Source: AA29 sp041481445
Lineage (GTDB): Bacteria > Acidobacteriota > Vicinamibacteria > Fen-336
Assembly: GCA_041481445.1 (NCBI GenBank)
Contig: JBGPBV010000072.1
Span: 1-30,470, forward strand
Direction of reading: 5' to 3'
DNA length: 30,470 bases
Shown: positions 1 to 8,634 of the stretch, piece by piece
Layout of the letters: the number at the start of each line of letters is the position of its first letter
How positions within the stretch are numbered: the first letter of the stretch is position 1
The notes under the pieces: model-generated
What the model was told of the DNA's origin: nothing
The model's input: the letters and a program-made list of their open reading frames with translations, nothing else
Databases searched by the model: none
Program-made: the position numbers and the translations under genes

Positions 1-863
1 CTCGTCGGCTTGCCGATGGGACTGCCCGGCTCGTCCGTCGAGATCGGCGGCTGGTACACGTCGCTCTTGGCCAGCTCGAAGCTCTCGCCAATCCAGGAAT
101 GCACGTCCGTCGACCCTGCCCCGGCGGGGACCGGGCGGTCGTCGAGCTCCTTCCCCAGCGCCATCGCCGCGCTGAGGTCCTCCGGGCCCAGGATGGAGTC
201 CCAGAAACCGTGGAGCTGGTCCGTGCAGGGCTTCTCGCAGAGCGGGACGAGATTGCCACCCGAGTCGCCGTGCGTGTGGCTCTTCGTGTAGCGCGCCGCC
301 GCGTGGAGTGGCTGATGAACGTCGCCCACCAGGTGTAGGAGCCAGACCAGGTCGTAGGAGCGAACGTTGCTCGCCTCTGATCCGAGCGCCGTCCGCAGCA
401 GCACGATCTCGGTCTCGGCATTCGGCACGGGCGCGTCCTCGAGCGGCGTGTCGTCTCGCGTGAAGGGCTGGTCCACGAAGTGCCAGTACTTGTGGCGATA
501 GTTGTCGAGGTATCCGATGTTGCGCGCGGCCTCCGGTTCGTGGGGCGTCGGACGGTTGCCGCCACTGTCGGGCTCGCCGTCCGTGACGTATCCGTCCGCG
601 CTCTTGATGAAGTCCGGCCAGTTCGCGGCATTCATGAAGGCGACCAACGCGCGCTGATCCGGGGCGACTCCCTGGACCCAGCTGTCGTACTTCGGATTCA
701 GTTGGAGTAGCCGCCGCACTTCCCTCTTCACGGGCGAATCGAGGTGCTGGTACGCGATGTAGGCGACGACCATGTGGCCCTTCCCGTTCCAGGCGCATAC
801 CGTCGGAACGGGGGCCACGACGGCGAGGGCCAGCGAAAGGACGCCCAGGACGAGCTTTCTCAT
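1..863 (-). CDS. S1/P1-family zinc-dependent nuclease, 3' end cut by window edge
   Basis: Secreted or periplasmic single-strand nuclease / 3'-nucleotidase of the S1/P1 family; 287 codons are visible and the C-terminus lies beyond base 1. The first 24 residues are a signal peptide (ending TVCA), so the mature protein would begin with Trp25, matching the family rule that the N-terminal Trp ligates zinc. Visible candidate zinc ligands are Trp25 and His30 (WNGKGH), Asp84, His128 (YWHFVD), His177, Asp181 and His187 (HLVGDVHQPLH), and His218 and Asp222 (LHGFWD), which is the complete trinuclear set. DSGGN at 200-204 is also typical. A good Shine-Dalgarno (GAGGAG) precedes the ATG. It is transcribed divergently from the repeat protein at 951. 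Family members are usually about 260-350 residues, so little should be missing. Family assignment is firm; physiological role (for example scavenging phosphate or nucleosides) is inferred. Confidence 0.93.
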   Translation of the reverse strand, partial: MRKLVLGVLSLALAVVAPVPTVCAWNGKGHMVVAYIAYQHLDSPVKREVRRLLQLNPKYDSWVQGVAPDQRALVAFMNAANWPDFIKSADGYVTDGEPDSGGNRPTPHEPEAARNIGYLDNYRHKYWHFVDQPFTRDDTPLEDAPVPNAETEIVLLRTALGSEASNVRSYDLVWLLHLVGDVHQPLHAAARYTKSHTHGDSGGNLVPLCEKPCTDQLHGFWDSILGPEDLSAAMALGKELDDRPVPAGAGSTDVHSWIGESFELAKSDVYQPPISTDEPGSPIGKPT

Positions 864-950
864 CGGATCTCCTCGCTGTTCCGCTTTCGGCAGGGGCACT
901 AACGTATCATTCGGGCTGACCCGACGGAACGCTTGGAGAGGGGGGTGCTC
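864..950. promoter_or_regulatory. Divergent intergenic region with a conserved upstream element
   Basis: These 87 bases separate two divergent genes and must hold both start regions. The nuclease side carries the Shine-Dalgarno GAGGAG. On the other side, 902-919 reads ACGTATCATTCGGGCTGA, almost the same as 16965-16981 upstream of the second paralog (one substitution and one base fewer). TATCAT inside it could be a -10 hexamer, but no convincing -35 was seen. The Shine-Dalgarno for the gene at 951 is GGAGAGGGGGG, 5 bases before the ATG. Confidence 0.4.
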
Positions 951-2813
951 ATGCAGAGGGCGTGGCTGGTCGCGTTGTTCCTCGAGGCCATCTCGCTACC
1001 CGCCTTTGCGCAAGCGCCCGCCGGAAGCGAGTTCCAGGTCAACACCTACGTGACGAACGCTCAGCGGTATCCTGCCGTCGCTCTGGACGCGAGCGGGAAC
1101 TTCGTCGTGGTCTGGCAGAGCGCGCTCGGCCAGGACGGGGGCAATGACGGCGTCTTCGGCCAGCGCTTCCTCGCTTCCGGTGTGCGCCAGGGCAGCGAGT
1201 TCCGGGTCAACACCTACACGACGTCCTTCCAGAGCCGCCCCAGCGTCGCCTCCGACCCGAGCGGGAACTTCGTGGCGGTCTGGCAGAGCCTCGCGCAGGA
1301 CGGGAGCATCGGCGGCATCTTCGGCCAGCGTTTCAGCGCCTCCGGCGTCCCGCAAGGACCGGAGTTCATCGTCAACTCCTTCACGACGGGCGATCAGTAT
1401 CAGGCGTCCGTGGCCGCGGCCGGGAACGGGGATTTCGTCGTCGTCTGGACGAGCCTCGGCCAGGACTACGGCGACTACCTTGGCGGCGTCTTCGGCCAGC
1501 GCTTCGACGCGTCCGGCGTGCGCCAGGGCAACGAGTTCCAGGTCAACTCCTACACGACGGGCGTCCAGGATCTGCCCGCGGTGGCCGCGGACCCCAGCGG
1601 CAGCTTCGTGGTCGTCTGGAGAAGTTTCGGCCAGGATGGGAGCAGCTCGGGCATCTTCGGGCAGCGCTTCGACGCCTCCGGCGTCCCCAACGGCAGCGAG
1701 TTCCCGGTCAACTCCTCCACGACGGGCGGCCAGCTCGACCCCGCCGTCAGCACGGACGCGAGCGGGAACTTCGTCGTGGTGTGGGAGGACTACTTCCAGG
1801 AGGGAAGCTCCGCCGGCATCTTCGCCCGGCGCTTCGACGCCTTCGGAGCGCCCCAGGGGCCGGAATTCCTGGTCAACACGTACACGACGAACAAGCAATT
1901 GCGACCGTCGGTGGCCTCGGACGAGGACGGGCGCTTCGTCGTCGTCTGGACGAGCTTTACCCAGGACGACGGCGACTACGGTTCCGGCATCTTCGGCCAG
2001 CACTTCAACGCGTCCGGCGTGCGCCAGGGAGGCGAGTTCCGGGTCAACTCCTTCACGGTGGGCTATCAAACCCTCGGGCGCGTCGCCTCGAGCCCCGACG
2101 GGGACTTCGTCGTCGTCTGGAGCAGCAACCTACAGGATGGGAGCTCGTATGGCGTCTTCGGCCAGCGCTACGGCGACCTCATCTTCGAGGACGGGTTCGA
2201 GTCGGGCGACCTCAGCCGCTGGTCCTCCGCCTCCACCGGCGGCTTCGACCTCAGCGTCGGCGGCGCCGCGGCCATGGGGGGGACCAGCGCCGGCCTGCAG
2301 GCGTTCGTCAACGACACGGGCAGCCTCTTCGTCCAGGACGACACGCCCGACGCGGAGGACCGCTACCGCGCCCGCTTCTACTTCGACCCCAACGGCTTCG
2401 ATCCCGGGGAGACCGGCGGCCACTTCCGCACGCGCATCTTCATCGCGTTCGACGACTCCAGCACCCGCCTGATCACGCTGGTCCTGAAGCGGCAGACCGG
2501 AGCCTACAGCGTGGAGGCTCGCGTACGCCTGAACGACGGCAGCCGGGCCGACACCGGCTTCTTCCCCATCACGGACGGCCCCCACTTCCTCGAGTTCGAC
2601 TGGATCCGCTCCAGCGCCCCCGGCGCCAGCGACGGATACTTCACCCTCCGCATCGACGGCACCGCCGTCTCCGTGTTGACCCTGCTGAACGACGATGCCC
2701 GGGCCGTGGGCTTCGTGCGGATGGGGGCGATCGCCATCAAGACGGGAGCGACCGGCACCCTCCTCTTCGACCAGTTCGAGTCGCGGCGCCACGTCTTCAT
2801 CGGCCCCGAGTAG
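951..2813 (+). CDS. Secreted seven-repeat propeller-like protein, paralog 1 of 3
   Basis: Exported protein of 620 residues, function unknown. Residues 1-22 are a signal peptide ending in AFAQA. Residues 25-409 are seven tandem repeats of 50-57 residues, each running GxEFxVNxYTT, then SGNFVVVW, then GIFGQRFxASG. Seven such beta-rich units suggest a seven-bladed beta-propeller. Residues about 410-620 start with IFEDGFESGDLSRWS and form a beta-rich module that looks like a lectin/glucanase-type jelly roll (RARFYFDP, LITLVLKRQ, FTLRIDG). The ATG at 951 was chosen over an in-frame TTG at 933 because a Shine-Dalgarno lies just before it and because both paralogs start at the equivalent Met. Close paralogs lie at 16997 and 18919. 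It may be a surface or matrix protein binding glycans or partners, but this is inference. Confidence 0.85.
   Translation: MQRAWLVALFLEAISLPAFAQAPAGSEFQVNTYVTNAQRYPAVALDASGNFVVVWQSALGQDGGNDGVFGQRFLASGVRQGSEFRVNTYTTSFQSRPSVASDPSGNFVAVWQSLAQDGSIGGIFGQRFSASGVPQGPEFIVNSFTTGDQYQASVAAAGNGDFVVVWTSLGQDYGDYLGGVFGQRFDASGVRQGNEFQVNSYTTGVQDLPAVAADPSGSFVVVWRSFGQDGSSSGIFGQRFDASGVPNGSEFPVNSSTTGGQLDPAVSTDASGNFVVVWEDYFQEGSSAGIFARRFDAFGAPQGPEFLVNTYTTNKQLRPSVASDEDGRFVVVWTSFTQDDGDYGSGIFGQHFNASGVRQGGEFRVNSFTVGYQTLGRVASSPDGDFVVVWSSNLQDGSSYGVFGQRYGDLIFEDGFESGDLSRWSSASTGGFDLSVGGAAAMGGTSAGLQAFVNDTGSLFVQDDTPDAEDRYRARFYFDPNGFDPGETGGHFRTRIFIAFDDSSTRLITLVLKRQTGAYSVEARVRLNDGSRADTGFFPITDGPHFLEFDWIRSSAPGASDGYFTLRIDGTAVSVLTLLNDDARAVGFVRMGAIAIKTGATGTLLFDQFESRRHVFIGPE
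1023..2177 (+). repeat. Seven in-frame ~165-bp repeats in paralog 1
   Basis: Each unit encodes one 50-57 residue beta-rich repeat, with the strongest conservation at SGNFVVVW and FGQRF. The third and sixth units carry a two-residue insertion around GDY (QDYGDYLGG, QDDGDYGSG). The last unit is short and runs directly into the C-terminal domain. The units are divergent in DNA sequence but clearly homologous, so this is an old internal amplification rather than a hypervariable array. Confidence 0.85.
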
Positions 2814-2837
2814 CGCCGGCACTCTTCGCCGCCGCTG

Positions 2838-2847
2838 GAGTAACATG
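2838..2847 (+). promoter_or_regulatory. Possible -10 element (GAGTAACATG)
   Basis: The ten bases GAGTAACATG lie 31 bases before the start of the BNR gene and recur exactly at 22942-22951, upstream of the radical SAM gene. TAACAT fits a loose -10 hexamer. No clear -35 is visible. It could be chance in such GC-rich DNA. Confidence 0.25.
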
Positions 2848-2878
2848 CCCAGCCTTCGACCTGGCGGGAGGGGAACAC

Positions 2879-5800
2879 ATGCGTACGACGCTGCGCGTCG
2901 CGGTGCCGAGCCTGATCGCGGTCACGCTCTCCTGGTCTCCGTGGCTGAGAGCAGAAATCGCGTCCGCCCCCGCTGACCCGCTCAAGAGCCTTCATTTCCG
3001 TCACCTCGGCCCCGTCGGCAACCGGGCCTCGGCGATCGTTGGCGAGCCGGGGAATCCGCTCGTCGTCTACATCGGCGCGGCGTCGGGCGGAATCTTCAAG
3101 ACCACCAATGGCGGGGTGAAGTGGACGCCCGTCTTCGACGACCAGGACGTCTCCTCCATCGGCTCTCTCGCCATCGCTCCGAGCAACCCGAGCGTCGTGT
3201 GGGCGGGCACGGGCGAGCCGTGGCTGATCCGGCCCGATCACGCCATGGGCGACGGCATCTACAAGTCCGTGAACGCGGGCAAGACCTGGAAGCGCATGGG
3301 GCTCGAAGCCACCGGCCACATCGCCCGCGTGATCGTCGATCCCCGCAATCCCGACGTCGTCTATGCCTGCGCGGTCGGGCAGGCCTATCGGCCGCAGAAG
3401 GAGCGCGGCGTCTTCAAGACCACGGACGGCGGCAAGACCTGGAGCGCGGCGCTCTTCGTGAACGAGAACACGGGCTGCTCCGAGCTGTCGATGGACGCGC
3501 ACGATCCGAGCACCCTGTTCGCGGGCCTGTGGCAGATCGACATCAAGACCTGGAGGAACGGGAGCGGCGGGCCGGGCGGAGGGGTGTACGTCACCCACGA
3601 CGCCGGCCAGACCTGGGAGAAGCTGGCGGGCGACGGGTTGCCCGGAAAGGACGAGGTCGTCGGCAAGACCGCGGTCCAGGTCGCGCCCAGCGATTCCAGC
3701 CGCGTGTACGCCCTCATCGAGCAGGCGACGCCCGTGCTGTACCGCTCCGACGACGGCGGCAAGGCCTGGAAGGCGGTGAACCGCTCGCACATCCTGGCCG
3801 AGCGCGCTCCCTACTACACGCGCTTCGGGGTCGCGCCCGACAACGCCGACCTGCTTCACTTCATGTCGGTGACCTACAGCGTCTCGCGCGACGGCGGGGA
3901 GACCGTCGCCAGCCCCTTGCCCGAGCCGTTCGGCGACTGCCACGACGTCTGGATCGATCCCATGGACCCGAAACGGGTACTGGTGGCCAGCGACGGCGGC
4001 GGATCGATCAGCCTCGACGGCGCGAAGACCTGGTTCCAGGCGGTGCTGCCCATCGCGCAGATGTATCACGTCGCCGTGGACGACCAGGTTCCGTACCGGG
4101 TCTACGGCAACCTGCAGGACGGTCCTTCCTACACGGGACCCAGCAACAACCTCGAAGGCACGGAGGCGGGCATCGCGGCCGGCGATTGGCGCTCCGCGGG
4201 AGGCTGCGAGGACGGCTTCGACATTCCCGACCCCCAGGACCACAACATCACCTGGGCGGGCTGCTACGACGGCCAGCTCGATCGCACCGACCTGCGCACC
4301 GGACAGTCGCGGAGCGTGATGGTGTGGCCGGATCCCGCCTACGGGTGGGCGCCGGCGGACGTGAAGCTCCGCTTCCACTGGACCTTCCCCATCCACATCT
4401 CGCCGCACGACCACAACACCATCTACGTCGGCAGCCAGTACGTGCACCGGACCACCGACGGCGGCCAGACCTGGAAGGAGATCAGTCCCGACCTCACGCT
4501 CAACGACAAGTCGCACCAGCAGAGCAACGCCGGCATGGCCGCGGACAACCTGATGACCTGGGACGGCGCGACGCTGTTCTCCATCGCCGAGTCGCCGGCG
4601 CAGAAGGGCACGATCTGGGCGGGAACCAATGACGGACAGGTGCAAGTGACTCGCAACGGCGGAGAGAGCTGGACGAACGTGACCAAGGGCATTCCCAACC
4701 TGCCCCCCTGGGGAACGGTGTCCAACATCGAGCCCTCGCACTTCGACGCGGGCACCGCCTACATCAGCGTGGACCTGCAGCAGGTCGGCAACTACGACCC
4801 CTACGTGTACAAGACCACGGACTTCGGGCAGACCTGGAGGCTCATCAGCGCCTCCGTGCCCAGGTCGGTCTCCAGCTTCGCCCACTGCGTGCGCGAGGAC
4901 CCGGCACGGAAAGGCCTGTTGTACCTCGGCACCGACAACGCCCTCTACGTGTCCTGGGACGATGGCGGCAAGTGGACACGGTTGCGCGGCAACCTGCCCC
5001 CGGCTCCGATCTACTGGATGGAGGTGCAGCCGCACTTCCACGACCTCGTGATCGCGAGCTATGGGCGCGGCTTGTGGATCCTCGACGACCTCACGCCGCT
5101 GCGCGCCTGGGAGCAGACGCAGGGTGCCGACGCCTACTTGTTCCCCCCTCGTCCGGCCTACCGCTATCGCACCAGGCAGGACCCGCGCTCCCGCGACGCC
5201 AACAGCGCCGTGGTCGGGGAGAATCCGCCCTACGGCGCCGACGTCACCTTCAACCTGAAGACGGCGCCCAAGCAACTGGAGATCGCGATCCTCGGTCCGG
5301 GCGACGAGGTGCTGCGCACGATGAAGCAGGTCGAAGCCAAGGCCGGCGACGTCGAGGACGAGGCGGAAAAGGCGCTCGACAAGAAGCTGACGGGGCCGGA
5401 GATCAAGGGGGTGGCCGGTTGGAACCGGGTCTGGTGGGACCTCCGCACCGATCCGCTGACCCCGGTGCGCATGCGCGTGAGCCCTCCGGGAGAGCCCTGG
5501 GTCCGGAACGGCCCCAAGGGCTATCGGCGCCTGACCTGGTGGAGCCCGTCCATCGCCGCCCCGCGCGTCGCCCCGGGCAAGTACACGGTGAGGCTGACCG
5601 TCGATGGGAAGTCGTTGACCCAGCCGCTGGAGGTCCTGCGGGACCCCGGCTCACTCGGCAGCGAGCAGGACCTGCAGACCCAGGCCGAGTTCCTCCGCGG
5701 CATGGTGAAGCAGCTCAACGAGGCGGCCGGGATGATCAACCGCCTCGAGTGGATTCGCCTGCAGCTCGCGGAGCGGCGGCGGCAGCTTGCCGACGATCAA

Positions 5801-6127
5801 GCGGCCGAGGCCTCGAAGGCGGTCAGCGACCTCGAGGAGAAGGCCATCGCGGCCGAGAGCAAGCTGGTGGACGTCTACCTCACGGGCAGGGTCGAGGACT
5901 CCTTCCGCCATCCCATGGGGCTGTACGAGAAGATGAGCAACCTGATGGCCCAGCTTGCCGAGGGAGGGGCGGACCTGCCGCCGACGGAATCGCAGAAGGC
6001 CGTGAACCAACTCTTCCAGCAGCATCTGTCCGACGCGCGCGCCGCCTATCGGCAGGTGACGCAGTCGGGAGTCGCGGGACTGAACCAGGAGCTGAAGTCG
6101 GCGAACCTGGGAGAGATAGAACCGTAA
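2879..6127 (+). CDS. Large exported BNR/Asp-box protein (sortilin/Vps10-like glycosyl hydrolase family)
   Basis: Predicted exported protein of 1082 residues. An N-terminal signal-like segment (about residues 1-28) precedes a long beta-propeller region with at least ten Asp-box type motifs (for example TTNGGVKW, TTDGGKTW, THDAGQTW, TTDGGQTW, TRNGGESW, TTDFGQTW), the hallmark of sialidase-fold and sortilin/Vps10-like repeat proteins. After the propeller (about residue 740, ending near GRGLWILDD) come a beta-rich segment with GWNRVWWDLRTDP and a charged helical C-terminus (about residues 935-1030) that could be coiled-coil. Proteins of this architecture are common in Acidobacteriota and Bacteroidota and are usually annotated glycosyl hydrolase, but no catalytic residues can be assigned from sequence alone. 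The start ATG follows GGGAGGGGA. The frame stays open upstream to 1781; that extension is only a shadow of paralog 1. It converges on the cytochrome operon 45 bases downstream. Confidence 0.88.
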   Translation: MRTTLRVAVPSLIAVTLSWSPWLRAEIASAPADPLKSLHFRHLGPVGNRASAIVGEPGNPLVVYIGAASGGIFKTTNGGVKWTPVFDDQDVSSIGSLAIAPSNPSVVWAGTGEPWLIRPDHAMGDGIYKSVNAGKTWKRMGLEATGHIARVIVDPRNPDVVYACAVGQAYRPQKERGVFKTTDGGKTWSAALFVNENTGCSELSMDAHDPSTLFAGLWQIDIKTWRNGSGGPGGGVYVTHDAGQTWEKLAGDGLPGKDEVVGKTAVQVAPSDSSRVYALIEQATPVLYRSDDGGKAWKAVNRSHILAERAPYYTRFGVAPDNADLLHFMSVTYSVSRDGGETVASPLPEPFGDCHDVWIDPMDPKRVLVASDGGGSISLDGAKTWFQAVLPIAQMYHVAVDDQVPYRVYGNLQDGPSYTGPSNNLEGTEAGIAAGDWRSAGGCEDGFDIPDPQDHNITWAGCYDGQLDRTDLRTGQSRSVMVWPDPAYGWAPADVKLRFHWTFPIHISPHDHNTIYVGSQYVHRTTDGGQTWKEISPDLTLNDKSHQQSNAGMAADNLMTWDGATLFSIAESPAQKGTIWAGTNDGQVQVTRNGGESWTNVTKGIPNLPPWGTVSNIEPSHFDAGTAYISVDLQQVGNYDPYVYKTTDFGQTWRLISASVPRSVSSFAHCVREDPARKGLLYLGTDNALYVSWDDGGKWTRLRGNLPPAPIYWMEVQPHFHDLVIASYGRGLWILDDLTPLRAWEQTQGADAYLFPPRPAYRYRTRQDPRSRDANSAVVGENPPYGADVTFNLKTAPKQLEIAILGPGDEVLRTMKQVEAKAGDVEDEAEKALDKKLTGPEIKGVAGWNRVWWDLRTDPLTPVRMRVSPPGEPWVRNGPKGYRRLTWWSPSIAAPRVAPGKYTVRLTVDGKSLTQPLEVLRDPGSLGSEQDLQTQAEFLRGMVKQLNEAAGMINRLEWIRLQLAERRRQLADDQAAEASKAVSDLEEKAIAAESKLVDVYLTGRVEDSFRHPMGLYEKMSNLMAQLAEGGADLPPTESQKAVNQLFQQHLSDARAAYRQVTQSGVAGLNQELKSANLGEIEP

Positions 6128-6172
6128 GCATCGAGACGTCCAACTTCGGCGTGGAGCGCGCCGAGCACGCGT

Positions 6173-6613
6173 TCAGGGGGAAGGGGGCCGAGGGCTGGGC
6201 GCGCTCTTCTTCTTGAGCGCCTGGCAGTAGACGGTCAGGTACTCGATCTGCTGTCGGCTCAGGGAGCGGCCCCAGGGCGGCGAGAGGGGCGAACGCCCCA
6301 CCGCCGCGCTTCCCTCGACGATCACGCGCCGCGTGTAGGCGGCGTCGGCCAGGCTCTTCGACGCGGTCAGGTCCGGCGGGGGCGGGCTGAGGTTCGAGGC
6401 GTTCTGCCCGTCGCCCGCCCCACCCTCCCCGTGGCAGGTCGCGCAGTAGTGGTCGAAGAGGTGTTTGCCCTGGGCCTGAGCGTAGGTCAGGCCTGCCGCC
6501 TGCTCCTCGGCCCGGATCGCCTCGATCATGGGGTCGGCCGGTGGCGCGGGCGCCGCGCGGCGACAGCCCGCGACGGCCACCACCAACAGGCCGACGACGC
6601 ATCGCCGGATCAT
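6173..6613 (-). CDS. One-heme cytochrome c lipoprotein
   Basis: Small c-type cytochrome of 146 residues, last gene of the electron-transport operon. A lipobox (VAGC, Cys17) predicts a membrane-anchored periplasmic lipoprotein. One CATCH motif (Cys57, Cys60, His61) binds heme, followed by HGEGGAGDG, typical of class I mono-heme domains. The usual distal Met in the M-P-P-x-G position appears replaced: the sequence reads SPLSPPWG around residues 108-115, and the mature heme domain has no other obvious Met. The start is the ATG of a TGATG overlap with the stop of the eight-heme gene; GGGAGG lies six bases before it, and a GTG three bases earlier is a weaker choice. It probably passes electrons to or from the eight-heme subunit. 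Confidence 0.88.
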   Translation of the reverse strand: MIRRCVVGLLVVAVAGCRRAAPAPPADPMIEAIRAEEQAAGLTYAQAQGKHLFDHYCATCHGEGGAGDGQNASNLSPPPPDLTASKSLADAAYTRRVIVEGSAAVGRSPLSPPWGRSLSRQQIEYLTVYCQALKKKSAPSPRPPSP

Positions 6614-8628
6614 CACTGGCCTCCCGCCGGGCCGCCGGCCGGGGGCGCGGCGCCGTGGGCGCCGAGCGTGGTCAGGTAGGCGGTCAGCGCCCGCGCGTCA
6701 GCGGCGGTGAGACCGTAGTCGGGCTGCAGCGTCCCTGGCTTGTAGCGTTCAGGCGCCGTGAGCCAGGCCGCCGTCCATCCGGGCCTCAAGCGTGTTCCCG
6801 TGTTCGACAGGTCCGGGCCCACGTAGCCGCCCTGCATGTCCATCTGATGGCACCCGACGCAGCCGAGCTGCCGGTAGAGCTGCTCGCCCCGCCGGGCCTC
6901 GGCCGGAGTGAAGCGAGCGTCGTAGCGATCGAGGTCGTCGTCGAGGAAGGTGGCCGCCGCGTAGTCGGCGATCGTCCGGGCTTCCTCCGGGGGCATGTGG
7001 AACACGGGCATCCGCGCCTCGACGCTGACCCGCACCGCGCCGGGGTTGAGGAGATACCGCACGAGGTAGTCGGACTGGAGCTGGCTGCCGATGCGGTCGA
7101 GGGGCACGGTGGACAAGTCGCCGCCCGTACCCCCGATGCGGTGGCAGCTCAGGCACCGATAGCGAGTCGCGATCTCGCCGAAGCGACCCTGCGGCCGATA
7201 GGGATCGGGCGGGGTGACCTTCACCACGCGCGAGGCGGGCAGGTCGGCCTTGCGCAGGCCGGCCAGTGCGACCGTGATCGTCGCCGCCTGGACGGGCGTG
7301 AAGCCGAGGGTGGGCATGAGCGAGGGCGTCCCCAGCGCGTCGGGCAGGAGGAGCTTCAGGAAGATGTAGTTGTCGGTGGTCCGGCGGACCACGTTGCGGC
7401 CGTAGGGAAGCTGGTCGGGGTCGCGGTCGGCCACCCCGGCCAGGCTGGGGCCGATCTTGCCCGTCTCGGAGAGGCCGGCCAGCCGGTGACAGCCGTAACA
7501 GCCATGGCGGACGAAGACGGTCTGGCCGTCCTGCACCGCGCGCGGGTCCTGGTAGGAGGCGGGCACCGTTTCCGCCTCCGCGCCGCCCGTCTTGTACTCG
7601 TCGAGGAGGAACGCGGTCAGGTCGCGCACCTCCTCGTCCTTCAGCCGGTACTGGAGCATCGCGGTGTCCGGCTGCTCCCGGTGCGGGTCCTTCAGGAAGC
7701 TGAAGAGCCACTCGCGCCTCACCTTGTCGCCGATGCGGGTCAGCTCGGGGCCCATGGTCCCGCCCCGCCCCCCCACGGCGTGGCAGCTCACGCAGCGCAG
7801 CTCGCCGAAGAGCGCGCGGCCGGCCACGGTGTCCGCCTTCTTCCAGTCCACGGCGGCGTCGAGCGGGGCCTGGGCCTTCTGGGAGAGGAGCAGCGCCTGG
7901 AGGGCGGTGATCTCGGCCTGGCTCAGCCTGAAATTGCCCATGCGAGAGCTCGGCAGGTACGCCTTCGGGTCCTTCAGCCAGGCCTGTACCCACTCCGCGC
8001 GCACCTTGTAGCCCAGGCTGTCGAGGGCCGGCCCGCGGAACCGCATCCTCTCGAAACCCGGGATGTCGTGGCAGCTCACGCAACCCGACTCGACGATGAG
8101 CCGGCGGCCGGCGGCGAGCCGTGGCGCGTCGGGCGGATCGAGCGACCGGTGGCAGCTCCCGCAGTTCGCCTCGATGGTCTCGAGGGGGCGCATGGCACGC
8201 TCGACGTGGGGGATCGGCTGGTGCGCGGCATGCTCGTAGTCGGTGGCCTCTCCCTGGCCGTCGTGGCAGGCCGTGCAGCCGAAGCGCTCGACCGGATGCG
8301 TGGCCAGCCACGTGCCGGGGTGGGTGCGGAAGGGGGCGGACGCGGACGCGAACGCGGGATCGTCGATCCCGAGGTGGCAGGTCGCGCAGCGGTCGACGCG
8401 GCCGAGGTCGGCCAGCCAGACCTGGCGCAGGCCCTGTGCTCCCGCCGCTTCCGCGAGCTGGTGGGGGTTCTTCACCGTCGTCTGGACCCCGCGGAAGCGC
8501 GCCTGGAGGGAGCGCCACTCCGCCCCCTGCTCGCGGAGGAACACCCAGGAGAAGATGGCCAGGAAGCCGAGGCCGAGACCGGCGAACACCATGTGCAGGC
8601 GCGGGGGCGCCGTCTGCGGGTCACGCAT
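6613..8628 (-). CDS. Membrane-anchored eight-heme cytochrome c
   Basis: Protein of 671 residues with an uncleaved N-terminal membrane anchor (about residues 11-31) and a periplasmic part with eight CxxCH motifs: 81-85, 118-122, 156-160, 183-187, 279-283, 377-381, 492-496, 590-594. The first three hemes are closely packed with many extra His, resembling a multiheme bundle. Hemes 4 to 8 sit in class I-like domains of about 100 residues, with likely distal Met at 230, 324, 438 and 540. In the last domain the aligned residue is Gln635 (GTLQPDYGL). It follows the cytochrome b gene by six bases and overlaps the next gene by one base. By position it replaces cytochrome c1 or f as the electron exit or entry point of the Rieske/cytochrome b complex. 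No close named family is recognised. Confidence 0.9.
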   Translation of the reverse strand: MRDPQTAPPRLHMVFAGLGLGFLAIFSWVFLREQGAEWRSLQARFRGVQTTVKNPHQLAEAAGAQGLRQVWLADLGRVDRCATCHLGIDDPAFASASAPFRTHPGTWLATHPVERFGCTACHDGQGEATDYEHAAHQPIPHVERAMRPLETIEANCGSCHRSLDPPDAPRLAAGRRLIVESGCVSCHDIPGFERMRFRGPALDSLGYKVRAEWVQAWLKDPKAYLPSSRMGNFRLSQAEITALQALLLSQKAQAPLDAAVDWKKADTVAGRALFGELRCVSCHAVGGRGGTMGPELTRIGDKVRREWLFSFLKDPHREQPDTAMLQYRLKDEEVRDLTAFLLDEYKTGGAEAETVPASYQDPRAVQDGQTVFVRHGCYGCHRLAGLSETGKIGPSLAGVADRDPDQLPYGRNVVRRTTDNYIFLKLLLPDALGTPSLMPTLGFTPVQAATITVALAGLRKADLPASRVVKVTPPDPYRPQGRFGEIATRYRCLSCHRIGGTGGDLSTVPLDRIGSQLQSDYLVRYLLNPGAVRVSVEARMPVFHMPPEEARTIADYAAATFLDDDLDRYDARFTPAEARRGEQLYRQLGCVGCHQMDMQGGYVGPDLSNTGTRLRPGWTAAWLTAPERYKPGTLQPDYGLTAADARALTAYLTTLGAHGAAPPAGGPAGGQ

Positions 8629-8634
8629 GCGGCC

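Noticed and set aside
1781..2878. N-terminal extension of the BNR protein back to 1781
   Set aside because: The extension is Arg/Pro-rich low-complexity shadow of paralog 1; a signal peptide and Shine-Dalgarno define the start at 2879.
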